Origin: Ottelia alismoides
Lineage: Eukaryota; Streptophyta; Magnoliopsida; Alismatales; Hydrocharitaceae
DNA: 64,000 nt
Direction of reading: 5' to 3'
Assembly: GCA_037367405.1 (NCBI GenBank)
Contig: JAZKJV010007253.1
Coordinates: forward strand, 62,001 to 126,000
Shown here in pieces: positions 1-11,400 of this stretch. The position numbers were made by a program, and so were the translations under genes. The notes beneath the pieces are model-generated. The model was given only the letters and a program-made list of their open reading frames with translations, did not search any database and was not told the origin of the DNA. The stretch's first letter is position 1. Every line of letters starts with the position of its first letter.

Positions 1-202
1 TATGTGAAAACCTGAAGTTTAACTTGTTATAAATAGTAAGAACAAAGTAAAGTCGAGGAAAATTACATACTAAACATATAATTGCACATCTTATATTAAC
101 ATCAAACTCGTGCTTAGCTATGGTTGTCAGATGCATCTAAAAATTGCTCAACTAATTATGGATACTATGACATAGCATTGCAAAAGGAACATATATACTA
201 AG

Positions 203-636
203 TAGACCTGGCCAACGGGCCCCAACCCGCCCGCCTGGGCTGAGCTTGGGCTTGGAGATTTAAGCATGGGCCGACCCGACCCGTAAAAAATATAAAAATA
301 TAAAAATATAAAAAATATAAATATATGCCAAATAATACATGTATTAATATGATACGCTTTAAGTTTTTCATTTGTGACACTAGTTTTAAATAAAATTCAA
401 TAGTTTACATGTCAAGTAACATGCAAACTATGTATATTAGTTATATAAACTATTATAAAGTATAGTTGGTATTAATAAAATCATTTATACATATTAAATA
501 CCATTAAAAAATCAATGGAAAAAGAACGAAATGGGTCATGGGCCGGCCCATGGCAGGCTTTGGACAGAGGTTTTTTAACCTCGACCCGTTCGGTCTGGCC
601 CATGGGTTGGCCCGACCCGCATTTTGGCCATGTCTA
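203..636. mobile_element. hAT-type MITE
   Basis: A 434-bp non-autonomous element. Its 13-bp terminal inverted repeats, TAGACCTGGCCAA and TTGGCCATGTCTA, differ at one position. The 8-bp direct repeat ATACTAAG flanks both ends (195-202 and 637-644) without mismatch, the target-site length typical of hAT transposases. Both ends carry subterminal clusters of CCCGACCC/GGGCC motifs and the centre is AT-rich. It has no coding capacity. Confidence 0.85.
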
Positions 637-646
637 ATACTAAGGA

Positions 647-885
647 GTGTTTGGTTCGGGAATAACCATGAGTAATGATGGGAAATAAGGAGAATAAATG
701 TATATTCTCTGTTCGAATGGAAAGATATGAACAATGAGAATAAGGTGGAATAAAGGTAGGTAAATTAGAATAACGATAGGAATAAGGGTGAAATAAGATG
801 ATGTAGATGGAAATAGCTGTACTCTTGAGAACCACATCGGACAGGGAATTGACCTCTTATTCCAGTGCTTATTCTCCAAACGAAC
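647..885. mobile_element. possible Tourist-like MITE
   Basis: The ends are roughly complementary: the left end holds TGTTTGGTTCGGGAATAA, and the right end read in reverse holds TGTTCGTTTGGAGAATAA. The interior is rich in GAATAA words. TAA/TTA trinucleotides lie near both ends, as PIF/Harbinger elements would leave, but the boundaries are not clean. It abuts the target-site copy of the hAT MITE on its left, so the family call is only suggestive. Confidence 0.3.
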
Positions 886-2291
886 ATGATTTAAGAGGAA
901 AAATGATGTCTTAACTTTATAAAGGCATAACCGAAAGGCAAGCATTTGTAAACATTGGTCCCAACATAATCAGAATCGTTTAAATATTCATGGATATTGC
1001 ATTAAAGGTGCATATTAGTGCATGAAACACAACGTTGGCTGTGGAAAAAGAGAGTAATTAATAAGTATGAGATTGACGTTGCATGTTAAAGATAATAATT
1101 AATTACCAGTCAATTGCAAATAATGACTAGTGAGAAATTTAAAAGGGCATATATTTATGACCTATACGTACAGATGGAGCAGTAGTGAAGATCTAAAAAA
1201 TGTAAGTTTTGAGAGATAGCACACAAGGCATCTAATATAAATTTTTGGAACACTATGGTTATAAAATAGAACATCCGGTATTGGTAAATATGTATTTATA
1301 AATGGAAGCTTATTTTTGAGTGGGGACATCTTAAGTGGATGGAGTATAAGAGCATATTTTTTTATGGAACTTTTTTTAAGGAAAAAGGAAAGAACAAAAG
1401 CTTTAATCATTGGTTCCTTTAAAATAGAGATAAAATAAAACAGTTAATAGCAAGACTATATGCATGGCTAAAAAAATGGTTAAAAATAACACAAGAATGG
1501 CATACATACTTTTACATGTGTGTCCTTAACTCATAGATTTTTTTTGGAAAATGATTTCAAAGAGAATTTGGGCCAACTTATAGAATAGGTTTCTAGGTGA
1601 AATTGAATCTCTTCATCATGAAGGTGTTGTCGAGATTTATATGGTTATATTTAACAGTATAACAATTTAACCTGATTTCCAAGTTAACTAAGTGTTGTCG
1701 AGATTGAACCTCTTCGTGATGAAGGTGTTATAGATATCCAATCGAGTTAACATTATAAGGGCATCTCTCTCTTACTAGATAGTACAAATCCCTAGAAGAC
1801 CTATTTCATTCACCTAAAGAATTGAAAATTGAATAAAATACCTTAACAAAAAAACTCGTACACGTGTTACTATAATATTCTTGTAAAATCATGCATGTAA
1901 ATAAAAAGTATAAATTAACGCTAAAAAACCTAAATTATATGTAAAAAATCAAAAAATAAATAAGAAGATGATAAATTGTATGCATGAGTTTGTAGTTGGC
2001 CACAACAAAATACACAATATAATTTGAAACGAGGCGAGCCACCAAGTTGGTTATACCTACCCATAAAAAGTGAGGTTGTCAGAGGAGACTATAAAGGATA
2101 TATTATTGTATCAAAATACCTTTAAAATGTGGCTCCAACCTTTCAAGGAATAGTCCAAAACACTAAATAATTTGGTACCTTCCTTGTATGGTCTTCGGTA
2201 TATGGTTTCAAATCGACCAGTACCGAAAATGACCAACCTGACCCGATGACCAATCTAAAGGGAAAAAAATATATTACCTACCAATTACAAC
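886..2291. other. AT-rich intergenic DNA, nothing recognised
   Basis: No coding signal, RNA gene or clean element termini were seen. Around 1610-1730 the words TCTTCATCATGAAGGTGTT and TCTTCGTGATGAAGGTGTT recur, a small imperfect repeat of unknown meaning. Confidence 0.4.
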
Positions 2292-3118
2292 TAGGGTTGG
2301 GCTAGCCCGACCCGCATAATCCGACCCAAACCCAACCCCGAAATTTAGTGGACGGGTCATGGGCCTCAAAATGAGCCCATATTAATTATCAGATCGGGTT
2401 CGAACCTAAGAAGGCCCAACCCACAAGCCCGATAGCCCGACCCATTCTAAAACCCAAACCCAAATTATTAACAATGCCGCAAAAAAAATATGCTGAGCCA
2501 CCCAAACTTACTAACCATGTTCTAACTCTCATATCCTTATTTCGAGTGTAGAATAAATGCTTAGATCCATTAATAATCATATCCATTAGCGTGTACTGAG
2601 GATATTATTACATTAATATGCAAAATTATTATATTAATATGGAAGAATGGAATATGTGTCCTCAAGTATTAGAGCATGTACAAATGTAAGTAACCAATCT
2701 GTATTAGGTCATAGTGCCCGTGTCTACAATAGAATATATAATGGTGAATTGAATGATGGTTTAAATCACCATATTTTTTACCATATTTTTATTTTCAATA
2801 TACAACTAATGTCAGAAACACGAATTAGTTAGCGTACTTAAAGTTCAAATATGTGCACATGCATAAGAAACAATCAGACAAATACAAGAATGCATAAGAA
2901 ACAATCAGACAAATACAAGAAGAACGAAACACATGATATTGATATACACACATATGTTAAATTGGGTCGACCCAACTTAAACCTGACCTATTTTATTTGG
3001 ATCGGATTGGACCTGAACACGAAATTTAAAAATAAAATAAACCTAGATCCGACCCGTTAACCCATATACTTATTGGACGGACTGGACCAACTGAGACCCG
3101 AGTGAATGCCCAACCCTA
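2292..3118. mobile_element. possible hAT-like element next to LSG1
   Basis: An 11-bp perfect terminal inverted repeat, TAGGGTTGGGC (2292-2302) and GCCCAACCCTA (3108-3118), bounds 827 bp. Its subterminal CCCGACCC motifs resemble those of the MITE at 203-636. The flanking octamers ATTACAAC and ACTACGGG match poorly, so the target-site duplication is not convincing. The right end lies 96 bp upstream of the LSG1 start codon. Confidence 0.4.
2860..2921. repeat. 31-bp perfect tandem duplication
   Basis: Two adjacent identical copies of a 31-bp unit beginning TGCATAAGAAACAATCAGAC. They lie inside the possible hAT-like element at 2292-3118. Confidence 0.9.
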
Positions 3119-3119
3119 A
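3112..3119 (+). promoter_or_regulatory. telo-box-like motif upstream of LSG1
   Basis: AACCCTAA lies 96 bp upstream of the LSG1 ATG. The telo box (AAACCCTAA) is common near start sites of plant ribosome-biogenesis genes. Here the motif coincides with the terminal repeat of a possible transposon, so it may be accidental. A role is inference. Confidence 0.3.
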
Positions 3120-3214
3120 CTACGGGCCTTCTTCCTAACACCTCCGGCTCCCACCACCGAGTCGACCAAGTAGGGCTCCTCCTCCGACGTTGGGGATCGC
3201 TTTCCGCCGCCGCC

Positions 3215-5426
3215 ATGACCGGGAAGAAGGAGAGGTCCAGCGGAGGTGGCCCCGCCCTCGGACGCGCGCTGGTCAGGCACCACAACCAGATGGCGCGCGA
3301 GGCGAAGGACAAGGACGCAGCGCTGCGGAGGCAGCAGCGGCGGACGGTCGCTCTAGAGTCAGTCACGGAGCTCACTGACATCGAACTCGTCCTCGAGAAC
3401 GCCGAGGAGGCCGACCGCATCTACTCCGTTGCCAATCCCGCTCCCGCGCTCCGCATCGACATGTATGATTCCCGCAACTTTCCGCTCTTCATATGAATCA
3501 TGCGAACTGTGATGTTTTTGGTCCAAAAAATTCGATTTGTGACAAATAGATACGGTGTCGATCAGATGGATATGGCTTGCTGGTGCGTAAACTTTCGGAG
3601 ACCATTTGATTTTTCAAATGCTTAAAATTCCGCTCCAGGTGATGGGGTGTTGGTGCCGTGCACTGCCTTTCACATCGACCTGTAAATTTTCTGGCCTTTT
3701 ATGACCTGTAAACATATTGGGAAAAAATTCCGAGATGAATCTTATGATCGACTGGCAACAATTTGTTAGTGCATGAATTGTTGGATTTGGCGTCCTCTGG
3801 ATCCGCTGGGTCGGCGATTGATGTGATCCATCGCGTAGACTGCGTAGCCAATCCTACCCTGCCCTTTCAATCTACTGATCTACCTGGCTATATAGCGCGA
3901 GTTGGCATTGTAGCTGGACTGGCTTGGGACTCACTGGTAAGGGACATCATAGTCCATGGTAGAACTGTGCATTTCTTTCTTTATTCTTTATCTATCATGA
4001 GGTGTCTCAAACCTCAGCCTGAGAACAAGGTGGAGTAAGCAGGTAGGCTTTTCCAGATAGTATACTTGCACTTTGGGAGCACACAGTGAGAGAGCAAGAG
4101 CGAAGCCATGTTTCAGAGGTAGGTGCGATGAGGGCGGTTCAGGCTTATATATCTACTTTCACGGAGCGTTCTTTGTAGGTACGAGCTTAAAGCGGGGTTG
4201 GCTTGAAAGGCAAAGGTTGAAATTGATGCAGAGTTGCAACTAGCTTAGAAATTCTCCCACGTACCTTTCCGAGCTTCATTGATGTTTAGGGTTGATTCAC
4301 AGGATGATAGCTCCCTATTTTTATGTTAATACCCTCTATATTTACTCCAATAATCATTCAGGAAGCTCACAGCTTTATCGTGAATATCAATTAAGTTTGG
4401 TACGATACACTTAATAAGCTTCCAGTGAAGGGACTTATTCACTATCTCCATGGATTTGAGGAAGAATTCCACCACCCCCAATGGATGGTGATTGGTGGTA
4501 GCACCTTTGGTGCAGTATTTTGTGATTTGTGGTGGCAGTTAGGGTGTGAATGGATGTGATATTGGTTGCAGATGCATAAAGTCCTTGACTTTTCGGCTTG
4601 TTTGATGCTTAGAAGCCTGCTTGAGATGATCTGAAGGATCGTTGATGGCATAGTCTAATGTCTATGCTTCATCTTTTAGTAAAAATGACTACTCCATTCA
4701 TAAAAAAGTACTAGCTATCTGCGATCAACAATATAGAGATAAGAAATAACCCAAATAAGTGCCAGATATATAGTTTTTCTGGACAATCCCACAAAAAATC
4801 ACTGGTTAGAAATAAAAAACTAGAGGATAGGAAATGTTCAATTCGTAGCAGAGGCCACATTTTCCGGAGGATGATGTTCCAAACAAGGTGATCAAAAGAT
4901 GCTTTCCTTCCATGAGTGAAAGTTAGAGTTATCTTTCAATAGAATTTGTAGACGTAGAAGATCATGCTTATTCGTGTATCTTTAATTTTACAATCGAGGC
5001 TTCAATTCCAGCAGAGGGTGCATTTGTGCAACAATTTAGTAAAAAAACATTAATCATTAATCAAAGTTGAGGTAGAAAAAGATATTTTTTGAGCCAAATC
5101 CTGCAGGTTTATAAAAATATCCTTGTAAACATGTTTGCATCGTGCCTTCCTTCCATAAGAACCGTCAAGCAGAGGTAATTTTTGATTTCCACTGCCAAAA
5201 TGCACGGATTGGTATTAACCTGATGGAATAATAAAGAAAGTTAATGTTAGATTTTGCACTAGAGGTATGCTTAATGATTCGAAAAGCCTAGCCGGGATGG
5301 TGCAACTGCCCAGGATATAGAACCCCCCTAATGGTCTAGTGGTAGAAGCAGTGGCTCCCATTAAAAAAGACCAGAGTTCGAATCCCTCCTCCAACTCCCC
5401 CCCTTTCTAGTACTAAAAAACAACTA

Positions 5427-5474
<48 letters not shown>

Positions 5475-8400
5475 CAACTTCCCAGGATATGATCCATTGT
5501 TTCCACATCATTTTTGCATGGATAAATGTCTATATACATGGCAAATGTTGAGTATTAGGTTTAATAATTCACAAATACACTGAATGGTATTGGGTTTAAT
5601 GATAAACACCTGGTCTTGGGCCCACATTCTTGATTTCCACTGCCAAAATACACTGAATGGTATTAGGTTTAATAATTCAAAAAGCCTATCCGAGATGGTG
5701 CAGCCACCCAGGATATGACCCATTGTTTCTGCATCATTTTTGCATGGATAACATCTATATACATGGCAAATGTTGAGTTTAAAAAACTGGTTTTGGGGTT
5801 CAGTTTTTTTCTGAAACTTTAAGCAAAGGACAAGATTTATTCTTGGATGGAAGTAATATGCTCAAGATTTGCAATGAAAATTTGATGACAAGCCCCTATT
5901 TTGGAGTAAGTTATATTTTTTTGTCAGAGGAGCTCTTATTGTTGATGATGGAAAAATAACCATGTCTATCTCAAGGGTCAGGAGACATATCTTAATGTCT
6001 TATGGAAGATATTGGTTTCATCTTGCCAAGCATTATCAATCCTTTTTTAGTGCAATAAACTAATTGTAATTGACATTAACAGTAGATTAAACGCAACTAA
6101 AATTTTTTATTTAGAGAGATTTTCCAAAGGCTAGAGCACTGGGCTTTCATGTATGGTGCGTTGTTTAAACTGTTTAAACATAAACAAGATTGTCCTTTTA
6201 ATGAAGTGGTCATTGCGGTGACTCTCTCTTCGGGGGATCACCCTCTCTTTTATTAAAAAAACATAAACAAGATTGTTTGCTCGAAATGATTTCCGTAACA
6301 TACCGTCCTAACTTTTTGCAACCCCTTAGTGCAACTTTCTAGAAGTTTGAGTCCTTTCTAGATGCAGCTGAGTTAAGAGCAATTGATTTATTGTTGGAGC
6401 ATGTTGCGTTTATGATAGGACTAGATAAGAGGCGAGTAGTTTTCTAAAATCTTGATCATAGTTTTGGAAAGCAATGCATTATTCAAACATTCAGGATTTG
6501 AAATTCCCCATCCATTATTTGATCTTGTATATTTTCTCTCACACCACTAGATGCCTTTACTTTGATTTGGTGTTATCTCTGTACAGAGTACATCCAGTTT
6601 CTATGAATTTTATTTAACACTCTTAGGATATTTAGTGGAGTCTTGATGGTTGCGGGCAACTGAAGTAGAAGGGGGGGGGGGGGATAAGGTTGAGGACTTG
6701 TCGAGCTAGAGGTTGAGCTCCAGGATGCATGGCTAACTGCTTAAATGGTAGTTTTGGTGGTGGTCAAGACCCTGTGGACCTTGTAAAGGGTGATGTGGTG
6801 GGTGGTGGCTGGCAAAGATAGGAGTTCGTGGCAAGGGATGGTGGAGTGGCTGTATAGGTTGAGGAGAAAGGTCCACTGATGATGTAGGTCTAGTGGGAGT
6901 CTAACGAAGGATGGGAGAGGTGAAGAAGTGTGGCTGGAGGTGTGTAGGTTGAGCAACGGATGGTGATAACAAAATGGGATGACCTGCAGAGGTGGAGATG
7001 TGATTTTGCATGGTGAAAGAATGGTGGTTGAGTTGGTGTGATTGATGATAAATTGATGGGGGCACATGACTAGGAGTGGGAGCAATAGTGGTGGCTAGAT
7101 GACGGTAAGTTGACGGAGAATGCTTTCATAATGCAATAATGTAGACTGTAGTTGATTTCCTTGATTTTTAGGGGGCTAGGAGGGCTGGGAGAGGAGGAAG
7201 ACAATTGGTGATCTGTTTGTCTCGTAGTGGGCAGATCTTGCATACATTGATAGTTGGGACTTGGTTTCATGGTAGTCTACTTTCGAGCCTCGATTGACGG
7301 AGTTTAGAGCATGGGATGTGATGTGAAGTACATTTAGGATTACCCTGTCATGGAATGGAGACTTGTTTTTGCATGCGGATGAGTTATTTGGTTCCAGATC
7401 GGTGACAATCATTTGGAACCTAAAGACGGACATCACTAAAATGATGTTCTCCTCAGTTTGCTGTTCGGTGGGGGCCCCTCAATGGGAGGAGCTATGGGAT
7501 GATCTGCTTTGGGCTCTATTTGCTTTCCGGACGCTACCATGGCTTGTGGGGTGTGATTTCAGTATTACTATGATGGCTTTTGATTTTTCGGGTGGGGGAG
7601 GGGCATGACCATGGATATGAAGCTTTCTCTTCCTTTGTGTCTGAGTTGTCCTTAGAGGTGCTGGATGCCTTTAACAACATATACACAGTGAATAACACAT
7701 CTCGATCTTGTTCAGATTGATTCATTCCTTCAGTTGAGATTCTTGAGTTATTTCCCATGATGTCCATTTGCTTCCTGCTGTGGTCGTGGTTTGACCACAC
7801 ACCCTATGTTTGAGTCAGGCAAGGCCTCAAATTTCAGCGAAATTCGGTCGAATTTCTGTCGAATATCGATATCCAGTCGAAATCGAAATTCGACCGAAAT
7901 GGTCGAAATGACTGAAATATGGGGGTCTTAGTACAAAAAATGACCGAAATGACCGAAATTTTGGTCGAAATTCCACCGAAATTCCATCGAAATTCTGTTT
8001 TGGTCGATACCGAAATTGTGACCGAAACGACATTTAGGGCCTTGGAGTCAGGTGAGCATTAGATCCATATTTATTTTTCATTTCAAAAAGTTTTAGCTTA
8101 TGAGAGATGACTTTAGGGCAATGGTGGCAGATTTTTGGTCTTTGCACTAGGTGGATGGTTCTACTGCAAACAATGAAGTTTTTTCATGCTTTGGGGTAGT
8201 GGTAAGAGGAGGTAAACTCTTATCCATTTCATTTGTGTAGTAGGGATGCAGATTCAGGGGGACTGTCATGTGGGCATCATTGTAGTGGAGCACTTTTGAG
8301 AGATTATAAGTGTCTCCCTTCGATTGGGGCCAATGGTTGGTAAAGGGTGAAGAGGCTTTTGCTGGAGCATGCAGTTGGGCTCATCAGTGAGTTTAGCCAA

Positions 8401-11400
8401 GGGAAGATCTGTGGGGTTGTCTTTGTCCTTAATGCAGATGGCTCCCCAAAGTCGGATGATTTTTTTATTTTTTCTTCCTAAGAGAGTTCTACGATGTGGT
8501 GGAAGATATTACAGTTTTGCTTGCGAAATGTTACAATTTTGCTTGCAAAAGTTGAGCAGTTGAACAAATCTTTAATTTTCTTGCACTGGAAAAAGGATGT
8601 CCCATAAAGGGTGGATTTTCGACCCATTGCATTATCTAATATCGTCTACCTCTTTATCGCCAAAGTCTTAGCCAATCACTTTAGGTTGGTGTTGGATGCT
8701 ATTATCTCACCAGTGATAGTGTGGTCATGACGACCAAAATAGTAGTTGATTGGAGGAGGCAGAAGATTGTAGGGTTGCTTTAGAAGGTTGATTTCTAGAA
8801 GGCACACGACTTTGTTTAATGGAAGTTCATTGAGCATCTCTTATGAGAAGAGGATTTCCTGAACATTATGTTTCCTGGATGAAGAGATGTATAACTATTT
8901 GTTTTAATTAATGTAATGCTGGATTGTGTCTTCTTCCAGCCTAAAAAAAGGGTCAAGCAAGGATGTCCGCTTGCACCCCTATTGTTTGTTTTGGTGGTTG
9001 ATGCTTTGTCGGTCATGGCGAAGCTTGCTACATGAGGAGAGTTCATCAAGGGATTTTCCTGAGATGACATTTCCATCCGAGTACTTCAGTATGTAGATAC
9101 ATGGAGATGCACATCTGGGGAAAGACTGCATGATCATATGGAGTGGTTGGGTGCCGCTAAGGGTGAAAATCCTCATTTGCATTTTTAGTAGGAGGTTAAT
9201 GACAAGATCCCTTAGAGCATGCTTTATCATGGATGCGATTACACCTTCTATCCGTCCGTGGCAGGGAGGAGGACCTTGACTGCTTGTTCTTCCATTGCGA
9301 TAGTGCGTGTGAGGTCTGCATGGGTTATGGGTGAATTGGCTGGAGGTTAGGGACATCGTTCGGTTCTGGAAAAGCTGCATAGTCATTAGTCACTATGTAT
9401 CATTCGAGAGCCAGCGGGTGAAGCATTTGGCTATTTTATGGGCCATATGTCTAGCGAAAAGCACCCTTATTTTTCTCGAGGAGAGACATTGTGTTGAGAA
9501 TATTTTGACCCCTGCACACACCCTCATTATAAATTGGGCCATCTATGTTGCAATTTTTTAAGTTTGATTTAATCGGATCTTTGGGGTGAACACCTACCAA
9601 AGATATCTTCACCTCTTTCCCCCGAAAAAGACTATCTACTGCAAGTTAAGCTAATGTAAGCAAGATCAATATAGTTTTGCCATTGCGAGTAGTAATTATG
9701 TATGCTAATTAATCAGATAAGTAGTTTCAATTAAACATGGCCTCCTAGTGAACAAAATGTGCTGAAATATAGCTACAGGCTGGGGTGTATATCTGATATT
9801 CTGATCAGAATAATTGATATTCACATTCGTATCTATATTCTATAGATAGGAGTATGAAGAAATACATCTCCTTAAAGTTGAATATTGTAGTAGAGTGACC
9901 CGTCTGTCTGCATGCGTCTTTGCATTTGAGCCAAGGCTAAATGTCGGTTTCGGTCACCATTTCGGTGACCGACCGGAACGGAATTTCGGTCGAATTTCGA
10001 TTGAATTTCAATCGAAATTTCGGTCATTTCAGTTATTTTTTGTACTAGGACCCCCATATATCGGTCATTTCGGCCATTTCGATCGAATTTCGATTTCAAC
10101 TGGATATTGATATTCGACAGAAATTCGACTGAATTTCGCTGAAATTTGAGGCCATGATTTGAGCTATTGAAAACCCTACTTTTCATGAGAATTCACCATA
10201 TTGAGCATTTCCTCACCCTATAATTTGTTACTCTTGCAGTCGTGGGATCCGAAGCATTACATTATACACAATGGATGCAAAATCCCTTCCATAATACTTA
10301 GGCTTATGTTAAGTTGTATGTGTTACATTATGATGAGTGTGTTCTTATTAGTGTTGGGCTTGTATGTAGGGATATGTGAAGGTGCAGGATAAATGTGTTA
10401 TTCTACTACCTTGCTTTTCCGATAGTAGCTTTCTTAATGTGAATTTGAAATTAAGGTGCACGTGATTCCATTGAAGTTGCACTTTGTATAGTTGTCATTT
10501 TGTTGTGGTTCATGTTCCCGCTTTTAACATTGGTAGGGATGGTGCTTCTGGTGTTGGAACCACCATAACCGGAGAAAGGAGGAAGCAACAGAAGAAAGAG
10601 GAGGCCTTGCATGCTAGCAGCCTTCGAGTTCCACGAAGGTATGGGGAAAAATTATATCATTCTATATATGTATGTATGCTTATATTTTAAGAGATTCATG
10701 TGTCTCGGTGAACATTGCAGTTCAGGATTTGCTACCTTCAAAAAGAAAAAGTTCATGTTTCTTCCGGCGTTGTGTTGGCATGATCTTGAGGAATGTCCTC
10801 TTGTGTTTGCCTTTATTTTACATGACATTGTGTTTATATAATGTATTACATGTTCTGCAGGCCTCCTTGGGATGCCAACATGTCTGTGTACGAGCTCGAT
10901 GCTAATGAGAGGCAAGCCTTTTTGGCATGGCGAAGAAGCCTTGCGAGGTAAGTCTGCCTCTTTGAGGCATCTCTCAAGGGATTGTGCTTCCCCTTTACTT
11001 TCACTGGCAACTTTGGATCGTCTCAAGGGATTGTGCTTCCCCTTTACTTTGATGCCTCTGGTGACAGACAATTGCATTCATCATTTGAAGAATATCCTAA
11101 TAAATATCTCAAAGATATCTATCGTTGTACTGCCTGCTACAGTAATGGAACTGATGGATGCTGCATGAAGTGTTTTAACATTTGCTTTATTCATCTTAAC
11201 CCGTTTCTTGTTGTATCTTTACGAACTCATGTATACCATCTAAACATTTACTAATTTAGGCTTGAAGAGAATGAAAAGTTGGTGCTTACTCCATTTGAGA
11301 AGAACTTGGATGTTTGGAGACAACTTTGGCGCGTGCTAGAACGGAGTGATTTGGTGAGCTTGTTGAGAATACTCTCCCCTTATGGTCTCTATTGCTGTAT

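Noticed and set aside
5332..5385. apparent tRNA gene
   Set aside because: Only A and B boxes are tRNA-like. No full cloverleaf, a trinucleotide tail, and a target duplication all mark a SINE.
6741..7436. minus-strand frames of 66-114 codons in LSG1 intron 1
   Set aside because: No family resemblance; the recognisable coding remnants here (LINE endonuclease) are on the plus strand.
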